A stretch of DNA of 64,000 nt. Source: Nitratireductor sp. (GTDB lineage Bacteria > Pseudomonadota > Alphaproteobacteria > Rhizobiales > Rhizobiaceae). The stretch is taken from contig NZ_CP051236.1 in the NCBI RefSeq assembly GCF_017794765.1, positions 989,307 through 1,053,306 of the forward strand, written 5' to 3'. Both the position numbers and the translations under genes were made by a program. The notes below the pieces were generated by a model that saw only the letters and a list, made by a program, of their open reading frames with translations, was not told where the DNA came from and made no database searches. This document shows, piece after piece, positions 19,540-27,900 of the stretch (position 1 is the stretch's first letter; every line of letters starts with the position of its first letter).

Positions 19540-19752
19540 GAGTTAAAGACTTCGATACAATGTTTGTTCGGTTTCCCGTGGGCGTTTGGCCCGCTGGGCC
19601 AAAAGGCGTCTTATGTCCACAAGAGGCATCTTATGTGCAAATGGCAGGCTGGCATAACGAACCATCGCATGACTGGCAGGCCGCGTCTGCGTTAGGCTGC
19701 CCGTCGAATTGAAACGGCCAACTGAAACTTAAAAAAACGGGGTACTCCACAA

Positions 19753-21210
19753 ATGGCGCTCAGCGAGACAGGCACCAACCATTTCAAGAATTACATCGCC
19801 GGAGATTGGATCGAGGGCGACAGCCAGGTTGAGAATATAAACCCGTCCGACACGCGCGATATCGTTGGCCTGGCAGCGCGTTCCGGTGCCGCCGATCTCG
19901 ACCGCGCCATCGATGCCGCCCATGATGCCGCGCCCGGCTGGGCGCGTTCCACCCCGCAACAGCGCTTCGATATCCTCGATGCCGTCGGCAATGAGATCAT
20001 CGCCCGCAAGGACGAGCTTGGCCGTCTGCTTTCGCGCGAGGAGGGCAAGACGCTGGCGGAAGGCATCGGCGAGGTGGTGCGTGCCGGTCAGGTGTTCAAG
20101 TTCTTCGCCGGCGAGGCTGTTCGCCTGCCGGGCGAGCGGCTCGATTCCATCCGCCCCGGCGTCGAGGTGGACATGCGCCGCGAACCCATGGGGGTTATCG
20201 GCATGATAACCCCGTGGAACTTCCCCATCGCCATTCCGGCGTGGAAAATCGCCCCGGCGCTCGCCTATGGCAATGCAGTCGTGCTGAAGCCGGCAGAGCT
20301 GGTCCCGGGCTCGGCCTGGGCGCTGGCGGAAATCCTCTCGCGCTCCGGCCTGCCCGAGGGCGTCTTCAATATGGTCGCCGGACGCGGCTCCGAGCTTGGC
20401 CCCCGCATGATCGAAAACCCGAAAGTGCGGGCCATCTCCTTTACCGGCTCCGTGCCCACGGGTCGCGGCATCGCGGCAGCCTGTGGTGAGCATCTGAAAA
20501 AGGTGCAGCTTGAAATGGGCGGCAAGAACCCGCTTGTGGTTCTTGACGATGCCGACCTCGATGCGGCGGTGGGCGTTGCGCTCAATGGCGCATTCTTCTC
20601 CACCGGCCAGCGCTGCACGGCTTCAAGCCGTCTCGTTGTGACGGAGGGCATTCACGATCGTTTCGTTTCTGCCCTCACCGAGAAGCTCAGGACCCTCGTC
20701 GTCGGCGATGCGCTCGACCCGAAGACACAGATGGGTCCCGTGGTCGATGAAAAACAGCTCGAACAGAACCTCTCCTATGTCGAGATCGCTGGGCAGGAAG
20801 GCGGAAAGCTCGCAATCGGCGGCGATCGCCTGACGCTGGAGAAGCCTGGCTTTTACATGGCGCCTGCGCTCTTCACCGAGACTGGAAACGATATGCGCAT
20901 CAACCGCGAAGAAGTCTTCGGTCCGGTCGCCAGTGTTATCCGTGTCAGGGATTACGAGGAGGCGTTGCATGTCGCCAACGACACAAGTTTCGGCCTCTCC
21001 TCGGGCATCTGCACCACCTCGCTCAAATATGCGAGCGACTTCAAGCAGAAATCGCAGGCTGGCATGGTCATGGTCAACCTGCCAACCGCCGGTGTCGATT
21101 ACAACGTGCCCTTCGGCGGCACCAAGGGCTCGAGCTTTGGCTCGCGCGAGCAGGGTCGCTATGCCGTCGAGTTCTACACGACGGTGAAGACGGCGTACAC
21201 GCAGCCCTGA
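19753..21210 (+). CDS. NAD(P)-dependent aldehyde dehydrogenase, probable 2-oxoglutarate semialdehyde dehydrogenase
   Basis: A 485-residue aldehyde dehydrogenase. The catalytic Cys lies in FFSTGQRCTASS (about 283), the general base Glu in LEMGGKNP, the cofactor loop in FTGSVPTGRGIA and the oxyanion Asn in ITPWNFPIAIP. In 4-hydroxyproline breakdown the last step oxidises 2-oxoglutarate semialdehyde to 2-oxoglutarate, and this gene leads the hydroxyproline cluster, so that role is the best inference. Four genes follow in the same direction with gaps of at most about 15 bases. Confidence 0.88.
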   Translation: MALSETGTNHFKNYIAGDWIEGDSQVENINPSDTRDIVGLAARSGAADLDRAIDAAHDAAPGWARSTPQQRFDILDAVGNEIIARKDELGRLLSREEGKTLAEGIGEVVRAGQVFKFFAGEAVRLPGERLDSIRPGVEVDMRREPMGVIGMITPWNFPIAIPAWKIAPALAYGNAVVLKPAELVPGSAWALAEILSRSGLPEGVFNMVAGRGSELGPRMIENPKVRAISFTGSVPTGRGIAAACGEHLKKVQLEMGGKNPLVVLDDADLDAAVGVALNGAFFSTGQRCTASSRLVVTEGIHDRFVSALTEKLRTLVVGDALDPKTQMGPVVDEKQLEQNLSYVEIAGQEGGKLAIGGDRLTLEKPGFYMAPALFTETGNDMRINREEVFGPVASVIRVRDYEEALHVANDTSFGLSSGICTTSLKYASDFKQKSQAGMVMVNLPTAGVDYNVPFGGTKGSSFGSREQGRYAVEFYTTVKTAYTQP

Positions 21211-21225
21211 TCTATCGGAGGGAAC

Positions 21226-22485
21226 ATGGGCAAAACCCGGCAGGGAGACAACTTGGATGTCGTCATCATTGGCGGCGGCATCATCGGCATCGCCACCGCG
21301 TTCCGCCTGGCGGAGACAGGCCGGCAGGTCGTGCTCATCGAGCGCGATGCGCCGGCCAATGCCGCAAGCCGGGGCAATGCGGGTGCATTCGCCTTTCCTT
21401 CCATTCTCCCGCTGGCGTCTCCCGGCATCCTCCTCAAGGCGCCCAAATGGCTGGTCGATCCGCTGGGGCCGCTCTCCATTCCACCGGCGCAGTTCCCATC
21501 GGTTCTGCCCTGGCTCCTGCGTTTCTTCCGCGCCTCCCTGCCAGACCGCGTCGAGGCGAGCACGGCGGCGCAGGCAGCGCTGAATAAACTCTCCGAAGCT
21601 GAAACCGCATCCCTCACGAAAGAAGCCAGTCTCGACCATCTGGTGCGCCACGATGGCGCTCTGGAACTTTACGAGAGCGAGGCGGCATGGCGCGCGTCGC
21701 TAAAAAGCTGGGAGCGCTGCGAGAGGGCCGGCATCGAGGTGGAGCATGTGGAAGGCGCGCGCCTTGTCGAATTGCAGCCGGGCCTCTCGCCCCGCCTGGT
21801 GAAGGGCGTGTTCCTGCCGCAATGGAAAACGGTCAGCGACCCGCGCGACTATGCGCTTGCCCTGCTGGAAGCAGCTCAGGCGCGGGGCGTCCACCTTGTC
21901 GAGGGAGCGGTCTCTCATCTGGCCGATAGCACCGAAGGCGTCATTGTCACCTTTGAGGATGGTCGAACCCTCAAGGCAGACCATGCCGTTCTCGCCGCCG
22001 GGCCGTGGTCGAACAGCCTCACTGCCCTCCTTGGCGACAAATTGCCCGTCACACCCGAACGCGGCTACAACACCACGCTGCCACCCGGCAGTTTCGATCT
22101 GAAACGTCAGGTTATTTTCCCTGCGCATGGCTTCGTGGTCACGCCTCTTGCCACCGGCATCCGTGTCGGCGGCGCGTCCGAGCTCGCGGGCTTCGATGCC
22201 CCGGTCAATTTCAGGCGCGCACAACACATGCTGGACAAGGCTGCCGGCTTCCTGCCGGGGCTGAAGCGCGAAGGCGGAACGGAGTGGATGGGCTCGCGCC
22301 CCTCCATGCCCGATTCGCTTCCGGTCATTGGGCGGGCCTCCTCCAGCCCCCGCATCCTCTATGCCTTCGGCCACGGCCATTTGGGGCTCACCCAATCGGC
22401 CGCCACGGCTCGACTCATCACTGATCTGATCCTCGAGCGAAATCCACCCATCGACATATCGCCCTTCCGGCCCGACCGGTTTTGA
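21226..22485 (+). CDS. FAD-dependent D-amino-acid dehydrogenase (probable cis-4-hydroxy-D-proline oxidase)
   Basis: A 419-residue DAO-family flavoprotein. The dinucleotide-binding motif VVIIGGGIIGIATAFRLAE begins at about residue 12, and the C-terminal FAD segment is ILYAFGHGHLGLTQSAATA. It resembles DadA-type enzymes that pass electrons to the respiratory chain. Placed next to a 4-hydroxyproline 2-epimerase, it should oxidise cis-4-hydroxy-D-proline to the pyrroline carboxylate. Strong ribosome site CGGAGGGAAC precedes the ATG. Confidence 0.88.
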   Translation: MGKTRQGDNLDVVIIGGGIIGIATAFRLAETGRQVVLIERDAPANAASRGNAGAFAFPSILPLASPGILLKAPKWLVDPLGPLSIPPAQFPSVLPWLLRFFRASLPDRVEASTAAQAALNKLSEAETASLTKEASLDHLVRHDGALELYESEAAWRASLKSWERCERAGIEVEHVEGARLVELQPGLSPRLVKGVFLPQWKTVSDPRDYALALLEAAQARGVHLVEGAVSHLADSTEGVIVTFEDGRTLKADHAVLAAGPWSNSLTALLGDKLPVTPERGYNTTLPPGSFDLKRQVIFPAHGFVVTPLATGIRVGGASELAGFDAPVNFRRAQHMLDKAAGFLPGLKREGGTEWMGSRPSMPDSLPVIGRASSSPRILYAFGHGHLGLTQSAATARLITDLILERNPPIDISPFRPDRF

Positions 22486-22497
22486 CAGGAAAACACC

Positions 22498-23499
22498 ATG
22501 GCGGTCAGCACCTTCACCTGCATCGACGGACACACCTGCGGAAACCCGGTTCGGGTCGTGGCCGGTGGCGGTCCGCAGCTTCAGGGCTCCACAATGCTGG
22601 AGCGCCGCGCGCACTTCCTCGCCGAGTATGACTGGATCCGCACCGGCCTGATGTTCGAGCCGCGCGGCCACGACATGATGTCGGGCTCCATTCTCTATCC
22701 GCCCACGCGGGATGATTGCGACATCGGCATTCTCTTCATAGAAACCTCCGGCTGCCTGCCCATGTGCGGGCATGGCACGATCGGGACCATCACCATCGGC
22801 ATCGAAAACGGCCTCATCCGTCCGCGCGAGCCCGGCGTGGTCCGCCTCGACACGCCGGCGGGGCTCGTCGTGGTGGAATATGAACAGAATGAGCGTTTTG
22901 TTGAAAAGGTGCGCCTCACCAATGTGCCTGCCTTCGTGCATTCCACCGGTCTGACCGCAGAGGTCGAGGGGCTTGGCGAAATCACGGTCGATGTCGCCTA
23001 TGGCGGGAATTTCTACGCTATTGTCGAGCCGCAGCCTGCCTTTGAGGATATGGCAAACCATACGGCGGGCGAGCTAATCGGCTGGAGCCCGAAACTGCGC
23101 GCCGCCCTCAACGCGAAGTACGATTTCGTCCATCCCGAAAAGCCGGACATCAAGGGCCTGAGCCACATTCTGTGGACTGGCAGTCCCACGCAGCCGCAGG
23201 CCCATGCGCGCAATGCGGTGTTCTATGGAGACAAGGCGATCGACCGTTCGCCCTGCGGCACCGGCACCTCGGCGCGCATGGCGCACTGGCATGCGAAAGG
23301 GCTCCTGAAACCCGGCGATAATTTCGTCCACGAAAGCATCATCGGGTCCGTGTTCGAAGGCCGCGTGGAGGCCGAAGCGCAGGTTGCAGGCAAACCCGCC
23401 ATCGTGCCCTCGGTCGCCGGTTGGGCGCGTGTCACGGGCTACAACACGATCATGATCGACGACCGCGATCCCTACGCCCATGGCTTTGTTGTCGTTTGA
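22498..23499 (+). CDS. 4-hydroxyproline 2-epimerase (proline racemase family)
   Basis: A 333-residue proline-racemase-fold enzyme. Both catalytic Cys of the two-base mechanism are present: Cys90 in LPMCGHGTIG and Cys253 in DRSPCGTGTSARMA. It should interconvert trans-4-hydroxy-L-proline and cis-4-hydroxy-D-proline, feeding the flavoprotein encoded just upstream. Proline racemase itself has the same Cys pair, so the substrate choice rests on the neighbours. Confidence 0.9.
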   Translation: MAVSTFTCIDGHTCGNPVRVVAGGGPQLQGSTMLERRAHFLAEYDWIRTGLMFEPRGHDMMSGSILYPPTRDDCDIGILFIETSGCLPMCGHGTIGTITIGIENGLIRPREPGVVRLDTPAGLVVVEYEQNERFVEKVRLTNVPAFVHSTGLTAEVEGLGEITVDVAYGGNFYAIVEPQPAFEDMANHTAGELIGWSPKLRAALNAKYDFVHPEKPDIKGLSHILWTGSPTQPQAHARNAVFYGDKAIDRSPCGTGTSARMAHWHAKGLLKPGDNFVHESIIGSVFEGRVEAEAQVAGKPAIVPSVAGWARVTGYNTIMIDDRDPYAHGFVVV

Positions 23500-23508
23500 G
23501 GAGAGACC

Positions 23509-24621
23509 ATGAAAATCACTGCCATCCACGCCTATCAGGTCGACCTGCCGCTGAAGGAAGGGCGCTATTCATGGTCGAACGGAAACTTCGTTGAAGTCTT
23601 CGATTCCACCGTCGTCGCCATCGAGACGGATACGGGCCTCACCGGCTATGCCGAATGCTGCCCGCTGGGCTCGGCCTATCTGCCGTCCTATGCGCGCGGT
23701 GTGCGCGCGGGCCTTGAAGAGATCGCACCAAAGCTGATCGGCCTCGATCCCACCAATCTCGGTCTGGTCAACCGAACGATGGATGCCGCCCTCAACGGGC
23801 ACCCCTATGTGAAAGCGCCGCTCGACATCGCCTGCTGGGATATTCTGGGCAAGGCGAGTGGCTTGCCGCTGGTCACGCTTCTTGGCGGCAGCGCGCAGGA
23901 CGAGGTGCGCCTCTACCGCGCCATCTCGCAGGAAGACCCCGATCAGATGGCAAAGAAGATCGCCGGCTACAGGGCCGAGGGCTACACCAGGTTCCAGCTC
24001 AAGGTCGGCGGCAATGCGGATGATGACATCGCCCGCATCCGCGCCTGCCGCGAAATCCTCGACGACACGGACATTCTCGTGGCCGACGCCAACACCGGCT
24101 GGACGCGGCATGAGGCAGCACGCGTGGTCGATGCGGTGGCCGATCTCGATGTCTATATCGAGCAGCCATGCCCCACCTATGACGAGTGCCTGTCGATCCG
24201 CCGCCGCACGGCAAAGCCTTTCGTGATGGATGAAAACATCACCGGCCTGGATATGCTCGTGCGCGGTTTGGCCGACGACGCATTCGACGTCATCAACCTG
24301 AAAATCTCCAAGGTCGGCGGCCTCTCGAAGGCGCGCACCATGCGCGATGTCTGTCTCGCACACGGTATCCCCATGACCATCGAAGACACATGGGGCGGTG
24401 ACATCGTCACCGCCGCAATAGCGCATCTTGCGCAGTCCACGCCATCCGACTTCGTCTTTTCGGCAACGGACTTCAATTCCTACGGCACCAAAACCATCGC
24501 CGCCAATGCACCGAAACGCGTCAATGGTGGCATGAAAGCGCCGTCAGGGTCGGGTCTTGGCATCGAGCCTGATTTCGAAACGCTTGGCGCACCGGTCCTG
24601 TCGTTTGGAAAAGGCGCCTGA
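23509..24621 (+). CDS. Enolase-superfamily enzyme, probable cis-3-hydroxy-L-proline dehydratase or hydroxyproline-betaine epimerase
   Basis: A 370-residue mandelate racemase/muconate lactonizing-type enzyme. The N-terminal capping domain holds [12 protein letters not shown], similar to the loop of characterised hydroxyproline enzymes of this superfamily. The barrel carries the acid/base Lys165 in FQLKVGG and a second Lys in [10 protein letters not shown], plus metal ligands in [14 protein letters not shown] and VMDENI. The two opposed Lys allow either epimerisation or dehydration. Co-location with hydroxyproline genes supports a hydroxyproline-type substrate; which one cannot be decided from sequence. 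Confidence 0.82.
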   Translation: MKITAIHAYQVDLPLKEGRYSWSNGNFVEVFDSTVVAIETDTGLTGYAECCPLGSAYLPSYARGVRAGLEEIAPKLIGLDPTNLGLVNRTMDAALNGHPYVKAPLDIACWDILGKASGLPLVTLLGGSAQDEVRLYRAISQEDPDQMAKKIAGYRAEGYTRFQLKVGGNADDDIARIRACREILDDTDILVADANTGWTRHEAARVVDAVADLDVYIEQPCPTYDECLSIRRRTAKPFVMDENITGLDMLVRGLADDAFDVINLKISKVGGLSKARTMRDVCLAHGIPMTIEDTWGGDIVTAAIAHLAQSTPSDFVFSATDFNSYGTKTIAANAPKRVNGGMKAPSGSGLGIEPDFETLGAPVLSFGKGA

Positions 24622-24624
24622 GTC

Positions 24625-25653
24625 GTGCGTACCAGCCGGGCAATCCACATCGTTTCCTGTCATGCCGAGGGCGAGGTCGGCGACGTCATTGTCGGCGGTG
24701 TGCTCCCTCCGCCCGGGGATACGCTGTGGGAGCAGCGCAGTTTCATCGCTCGCGATCAAAGCCTGCGCAATTTCGTTCTCAATGAGCCACGCGGCGGTGT
24801 CTTCCGCCATGTCAATTTGCTGGTTCCGCCAAAAAACCCGGCAGCCGATATGGGCTTCATCATCATGGAGCCGGAAGACACGCCGCCCATGTCGGGCTCC
24901 AACTCCATCTGTGTCGCCACCGTGTTGCTCGACACTGGCATCGTGCCCATGACCGAGCCGGAGACAAAACTCGTTCTGGAAGCGCCGGGCGGTCTCGTTC
25001 ACGTGGTCGCCGAATGCCGCAATGGCAAGGCCGAGCGTATCCGCGTCACCAATGTGCCCTCCTTCGCCGACCGGCTGGACGCACCGCTTGAGGTTGCGGG
25101 TCTCGGCACGCTGACTGTCGATACCGCCTATGGCGGCGACAGTTTCGTCATCGCCGATGCCGCCGCCCTCGGCTTCTCCGTCACGCCCGATGAAGCCCGC
25201 GATCTGGCCGAAACCGGGGCAAAGATCACACGGGCGGCAAATGAGCAGCTTGGCTTCTCCCATCCCGAGAATCCGGAATGGGATCACATCTCCTTCTGCC
25301 AGCTCGCCCTGCCGGTGGAGGAAACCGCGGAAGGTCTGATCGGCCGCAACACGGTCGTCATCCGCCCGGCCAAGCTCGACCGGTCCCCGACCGGCACAGG
25401 ATGTTCCGCCCGCATGGCCGTGCTCCACGCGCGTGGCCGCATGAAGGTAGGAGGTCGCTTCACGGGCGTGTCGGTGCTGGGCTCGCGCTTTGAATGCCGG
25501 ATCCTCGGCGAAACACTCGCAGGAGATAAGCCGGCTATCATGCCTGAGGTCGCTGGGCGAGGGTGGGTCACCGGAACGCATCAACTGATGCTCGACCCTT
25601 CTGATCCGTGGCCCGAAGGATACCGGATGTCAGATACCTGGGCTGATATCTAG
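24625..25653 (+). CDS. Proline racemase family protein with Ser/Thr in place of both catalytic Cys
   Basis: A 342-residue protein of the proline racemase fold, starting at GTG three bases after the enolase-family gene. The two catalytic positions read Ser90 ([10 protein letters not shown]) and Thr256 ([14 protein letters not shown]), so the Cys-Cys two-base mechanism is impossible. A Thr at the second position is known from trans-3-hydroxy-L-proline dehydratases, which keep Cys at the first. A dehydratase role is the best inference but the Ser/Thr pair is atypical. The remaining fold signatures are intact and the operon position argues for function. Confidence 0.8.
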   Translation: MRTSRAIHIVSCHAEGEVGDVIVGGVLPPPGDTLWEQRSFIARDQSLRNFVLNEPRGGVFRHVNLLVPPKNPAADMGFIIMEPEDTPPMSGSNSICVATVLLDTGIVPMTEPETKLVLEAPGGLVHVVAECRNGKAERIRVTNVPSFADRLDAPLEVAGLGTLTVDTAYGGDSFVIADAAALGFSVTPDEARDLAETGAKITRAANEQLGFSHPENPEWDHISFCQLALPVEETAEGLIGRNTVVIRPAKLDRSPTGTGCSARMAVLHARGRMKVGGRFTGVSVLGSRFECRILGETLAGDKPAIMPEVAGRGWVTGTHQLMLDPSDPWPEGYRMSDTWADI

Positions 25654-25709
25654 AATTTTAGGAAAAGTTTACCCTGTTGCTCAAACATGGCCGAAGTGCC
25701 TCATTTCTC

Positions 25710-25735
25710 GGAACAAATCCTCATCTGGGGGTTTA
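25710..25735 (+). promoter_or_regulatory. Possible EcfG/RpoE2-type stress promoter
   Basis: GGAAC at 25710-25714 is followed after 15-16 bases by GGTTTA, resembling the alphaproteobacterial general stress consensus GGAAC-N16/17-CGTT but with a spacer one base short. It lies about 40 bases upstream of the small gene at 25774. Weaker than the copy at 31467. Confidence 0.35.
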
Positions 25736-25773
25736 ACTCCATAAGTGCGATTTGAAACGATTGAGCAAGGACA

Positions 25774-25977
25774 ATGACGCAACACGAAAAACGACAGGAG
25801 CGCCAGAGCGACGCAAATCGCGCTGACACTGCGCGCAGTGTCAGACAGCGTCTTGGTCACCCTGAAAACACGCGGTTTCTGAACAGAATGCCGCATTTCT
25901 CGCTGGATACCGACATGCCCGAGGAGTTCCATGACCTTCTGGGCAAGCTCGATGAAGCCGAGCGCCGTGCCGGCTGA
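25774..25977 (+). CDS. Small hydrophilic protein of unknown function
   Basis: A 67-residue highly charged protein that I cannot assign. The first 30 residues are Arg/Gln/Asp-rich and probably disordered. The C-terminal segment MPEEFHDLLGKLDEAERR is a likely amphipathic helix and loosely recalls the PxxFxxLLxxLD end of NepR anti-sigma factors, though the preceding NepR helix is not evident. It is followed by a clear hairpin at 26006-26038 and preceded by a possible stress promoter. It could equally be a lineage-specific conserved hypothetical protein. Confidence 0.6.
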   Translation: MTQHEKRQERQSDANRADTARSVRQRLGHPENTRFLNRMPHFSLDTDMPEEFHDLLGKLDEAERRAG

Positions 25978-26005
25978 TCCATTTCAAACGAACCCGTGAA
26001 TCAAG

Positions 26006-26038
26006 ACAGGGACGGGGCCTGAGCCGCACCGTCCCTGT
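26006..26038 (+). terminator. Stem-loop terminator after the small protein gene
   Basis: ACAGGGACGG at 26006-26015 pairs with CCGTCCCTGT at 26029-26038 to give a 10-bp stem with a 13-base loop, 28 bases after the stop codon. The following T-run is weak (TTCTC), so termination may be partial. Confidence 0.55.
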
Positions 26039-26080
26039 TCTCAAATCCAATAAAGCCAGGTTGAGCCTGGTCGTCAGCCC

Positions 26081-26308
26081 TCAGGCTGCGCGGCGCTTCT
26101 TCGGCAGAAGGCCTTCGCGCTGGGCCTGCTTGCGGGCCAGCTTCCGAGCCCGGCGGACAGCTTCGGCACGCTGACGTGCGCGCTTTTCCGAGGGCTTCTC
26201 ATAAGAACGACGGGCTTTCATTTCCCGAAAAACACCCTCGCGCTGCATCTTCTTCTTGAGCACTTTGAGGGCCTGATCGACATTGTTGTCGCGAACGATA
26301 ACCTGCAA
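26081..26308 (-). CDS. rpsU: 30S ribosomal protein S21
   Basis: S21 helps mRNA selection on the small ribosomal subunit. The 75-residue product starts (M)[19 protein letters not shown], contains [19 protein letters not shown] and ends in a basic tail PKKRRAA. The only start fitting family alignment is TTG at 26306-26308, with AAGGAAG upstream; the longer open frame to 26482 has no S21-like sequence. Confidence 0.95.
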   Translation of the reverse strand: MQVIVRDNNVDQALKVLKKKMQREGVFREMKARRSYEKPSEKRARQRAEAVRRARKLARKQAQREGLLPKKRRAA

Positions 26309-26603
26309 TGGACTTCCTTCTTCAGTTGGCGTTTCAATGGTTGAGCATGTCCAATGCGCTGGAAAGCGCGAAGAGCAGCTCTCGGTCAATCTTATTCTAC
26401 ATCGGTGCAAGGGCCTGGCATCAGCCGGCACAAAGATGCAAAAGCGCCCAAGCATAGGGCGACTCAAGATGGGGCGCACCATAACAGAAGTGGCACGGAA
26501 TGCACCCCTTGGCAGAGATATAGGTCAGAACCGGAGGATTTCGAGATGAAATGACGCAGAGCGGAGCGCAAACCCCACAATTTCCTCGAATTTTCCGAGA
26601 TAA

Positions 26604-27125
26604 TCAGGCGGAAACACGCCTCCACGCATAGGATCCTGGGGCGGCCGCTGCCTTCGCTGCTGGTTGATAGTAGAGCGGGATGCCCGCTTCTTTTCCAGCC
26701 TCAAGCTGGCTGATCGTAAGGGGATTGACGATCTCAAGCGTCGAAAACCCGACCCGGAACATATGTGCGACCTGATCGATCAACACGTCGCCCGTTGCCC
26801 GGATTTCTCCTCGGTATCCGTGACGCGCGCGTAGAAGTTCTGCCTTGGAATAGCTCCGCCCGTCATTGAAAGCGGGAAAAGCCAGGGCCACCAGCGGGAG
26901 GCGTTCTAGGTACGGCAACAGTAGATCCAGCGCCTCACCTGGTTGTAGCTCGACACCAATGCGCTTCGCGGCTTCCTCGCGTGCTTCTTCCTCGAGTTCG
27001 AGAAAAGCAGCCAGCGGCAGGATAAAACGCTGGCCGTCGCCCGGCACTACAGCCTCTTCATGCTTCTGCCAGACATTCTTGCGGAATGCTCTGCCGTCCC
27101 AGAGCTTTGGCTGTGTATCGTTCAT
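26604..27125 (-). CDS. DUF934 domain protein of the sulfate assimilation operon
   Basis: A 173-residue DUF934 protein encoded ten bases after cysH, the usual location for this family. It has the internal segment LALAFPAFNDGRSYSKAELL and RHGYRGEIRATGDVLIDQ that characterise the domain. Function is not established in what I know; the constant link with cysI and cysH suggests an accessory role in sulfite formation or reduction. I chose ATG 27125 with AGGAGTGG upstream over the longer open frame. Confidence 0.88.
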   Translation of the reverse strand: MNDTQPKLWDGRAFRKNVWQKHEEAVVPGDGQRFILPLAAFLELEEEAREEAAKRIGVELQPGEALDLLLPYLERLPLVALAFPAFNDGRSYSKAELLRARHGYRGEIRATGDVLIDQVAHMFRVGFSTLEIVNPLTISQLEAGKEAGIPLYYQPAAKAAAAPGSYAWRRVSA

Positions 27126-27135
27126 GATGCCACTC

Positions 27136-27900
27136 CTAGCGCGATGGGGAGAGCGCGGCCTCGAGGCCGGGCAGGTGGATACCGCATTCGATCTTGGCTT
27201 GCCCTGCCCAGCGCCCCGCACGGGGGTCTTCTCCCGGGCTGACAGGACTGGTGCACGGAAAGCAGCCGATGGAGAGATAGCCGAAAGCCACCAGCGGGTT
27301 CTGCCGCAGCTTATTCTGGCGCATGTAGCTGGCCTGGTCTTCGGTGGTCCAACGCGCAAGGGGGTTTACGCGAATCCGCGGGCCCACCGCCTCGAACACA
27401 GGCATCTGGGCACGGGTTGCAGCCTGGTTTCGCTTCCTGCCTGTAAACCACGCACGATATGGCTCGACCGCACGTGCCATCGGTTCCACCTTGCGGATGT
27501 CGCAGCAGAGATCCGTGTCGCGCTGGTGAAGGGTCCCATCCGGATCCTGCTCGGCGAGCGCCTTGGCGCGCGGAGCGACGATCTTGAGATTTGTCAGTCC
27601 GAGGTCGGCGACCAGCTGATCACGATAGTCCAGCGTTTCACCGAAATGCTGGCCCGTGTCCAGAAACGCCACCGGAATCCCCGGTTCAACTTTCGCGATT
27701 AGGTGCAGCAAGGCGGCCGAATCCGCTCCGAACGAAGAGGTCGCTCCGATGCCGCCCGCATCCCGAAACAGATCGATCGCGACGGCGATGATTTCTTCGG
27801 CAGGAAGATAGCCGTACCGATCGTTCAGCGTGACGGCAAGTTCGGTTGCATCGCCGTTGGCTGCGAAATCGCGGTCAAGCTGCCTTGGCTTCGTGGCCAT
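27136..27900 (-). CDS. cysH: Adenylyl-sulfate reductase (thioredoxin-dependent, CysH family)
   Basis: A 254-residue reductase producing sulfite. The catalytic C-terminal motif is ECGIHLPG. It also has two Cys pairs (DLCCDIRK and GCFPC) that in this family bind a [4Fe-4S] cluster and mark enzymes reducing APS directly rather than PAPS. The substrate loop SSFGADSAALLHLI and FLDTGQHFGETL are present. I chose ATG 27900, preceded by AAGGAGG. The start overlaps the end of cysI by 26 bases. Confidence 0.93.
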   Translation of the reverse strand: MATKPRQLDRDFAANGDATELAVTLNDRYGYLPAEEIIAVAIDLFRDAGGIGATSSFGADSAALLHLIAKVEPGIPVAFLDTGQHFGETLDYRDQLVADLGLTNLKIVAPRAKALAEQDPDGTLHQRDTDLCCDIRKVEPMARAVEPYRAWFTGRKRNQAATRAQMPVFEAVGPRIRVNPLARWTTEDQASYMRQNKLRQNPLVAFGYLSIGCFPCTSPVSPGEDPRAGRWAGQAKIECGIHLPGLEAALSPSR

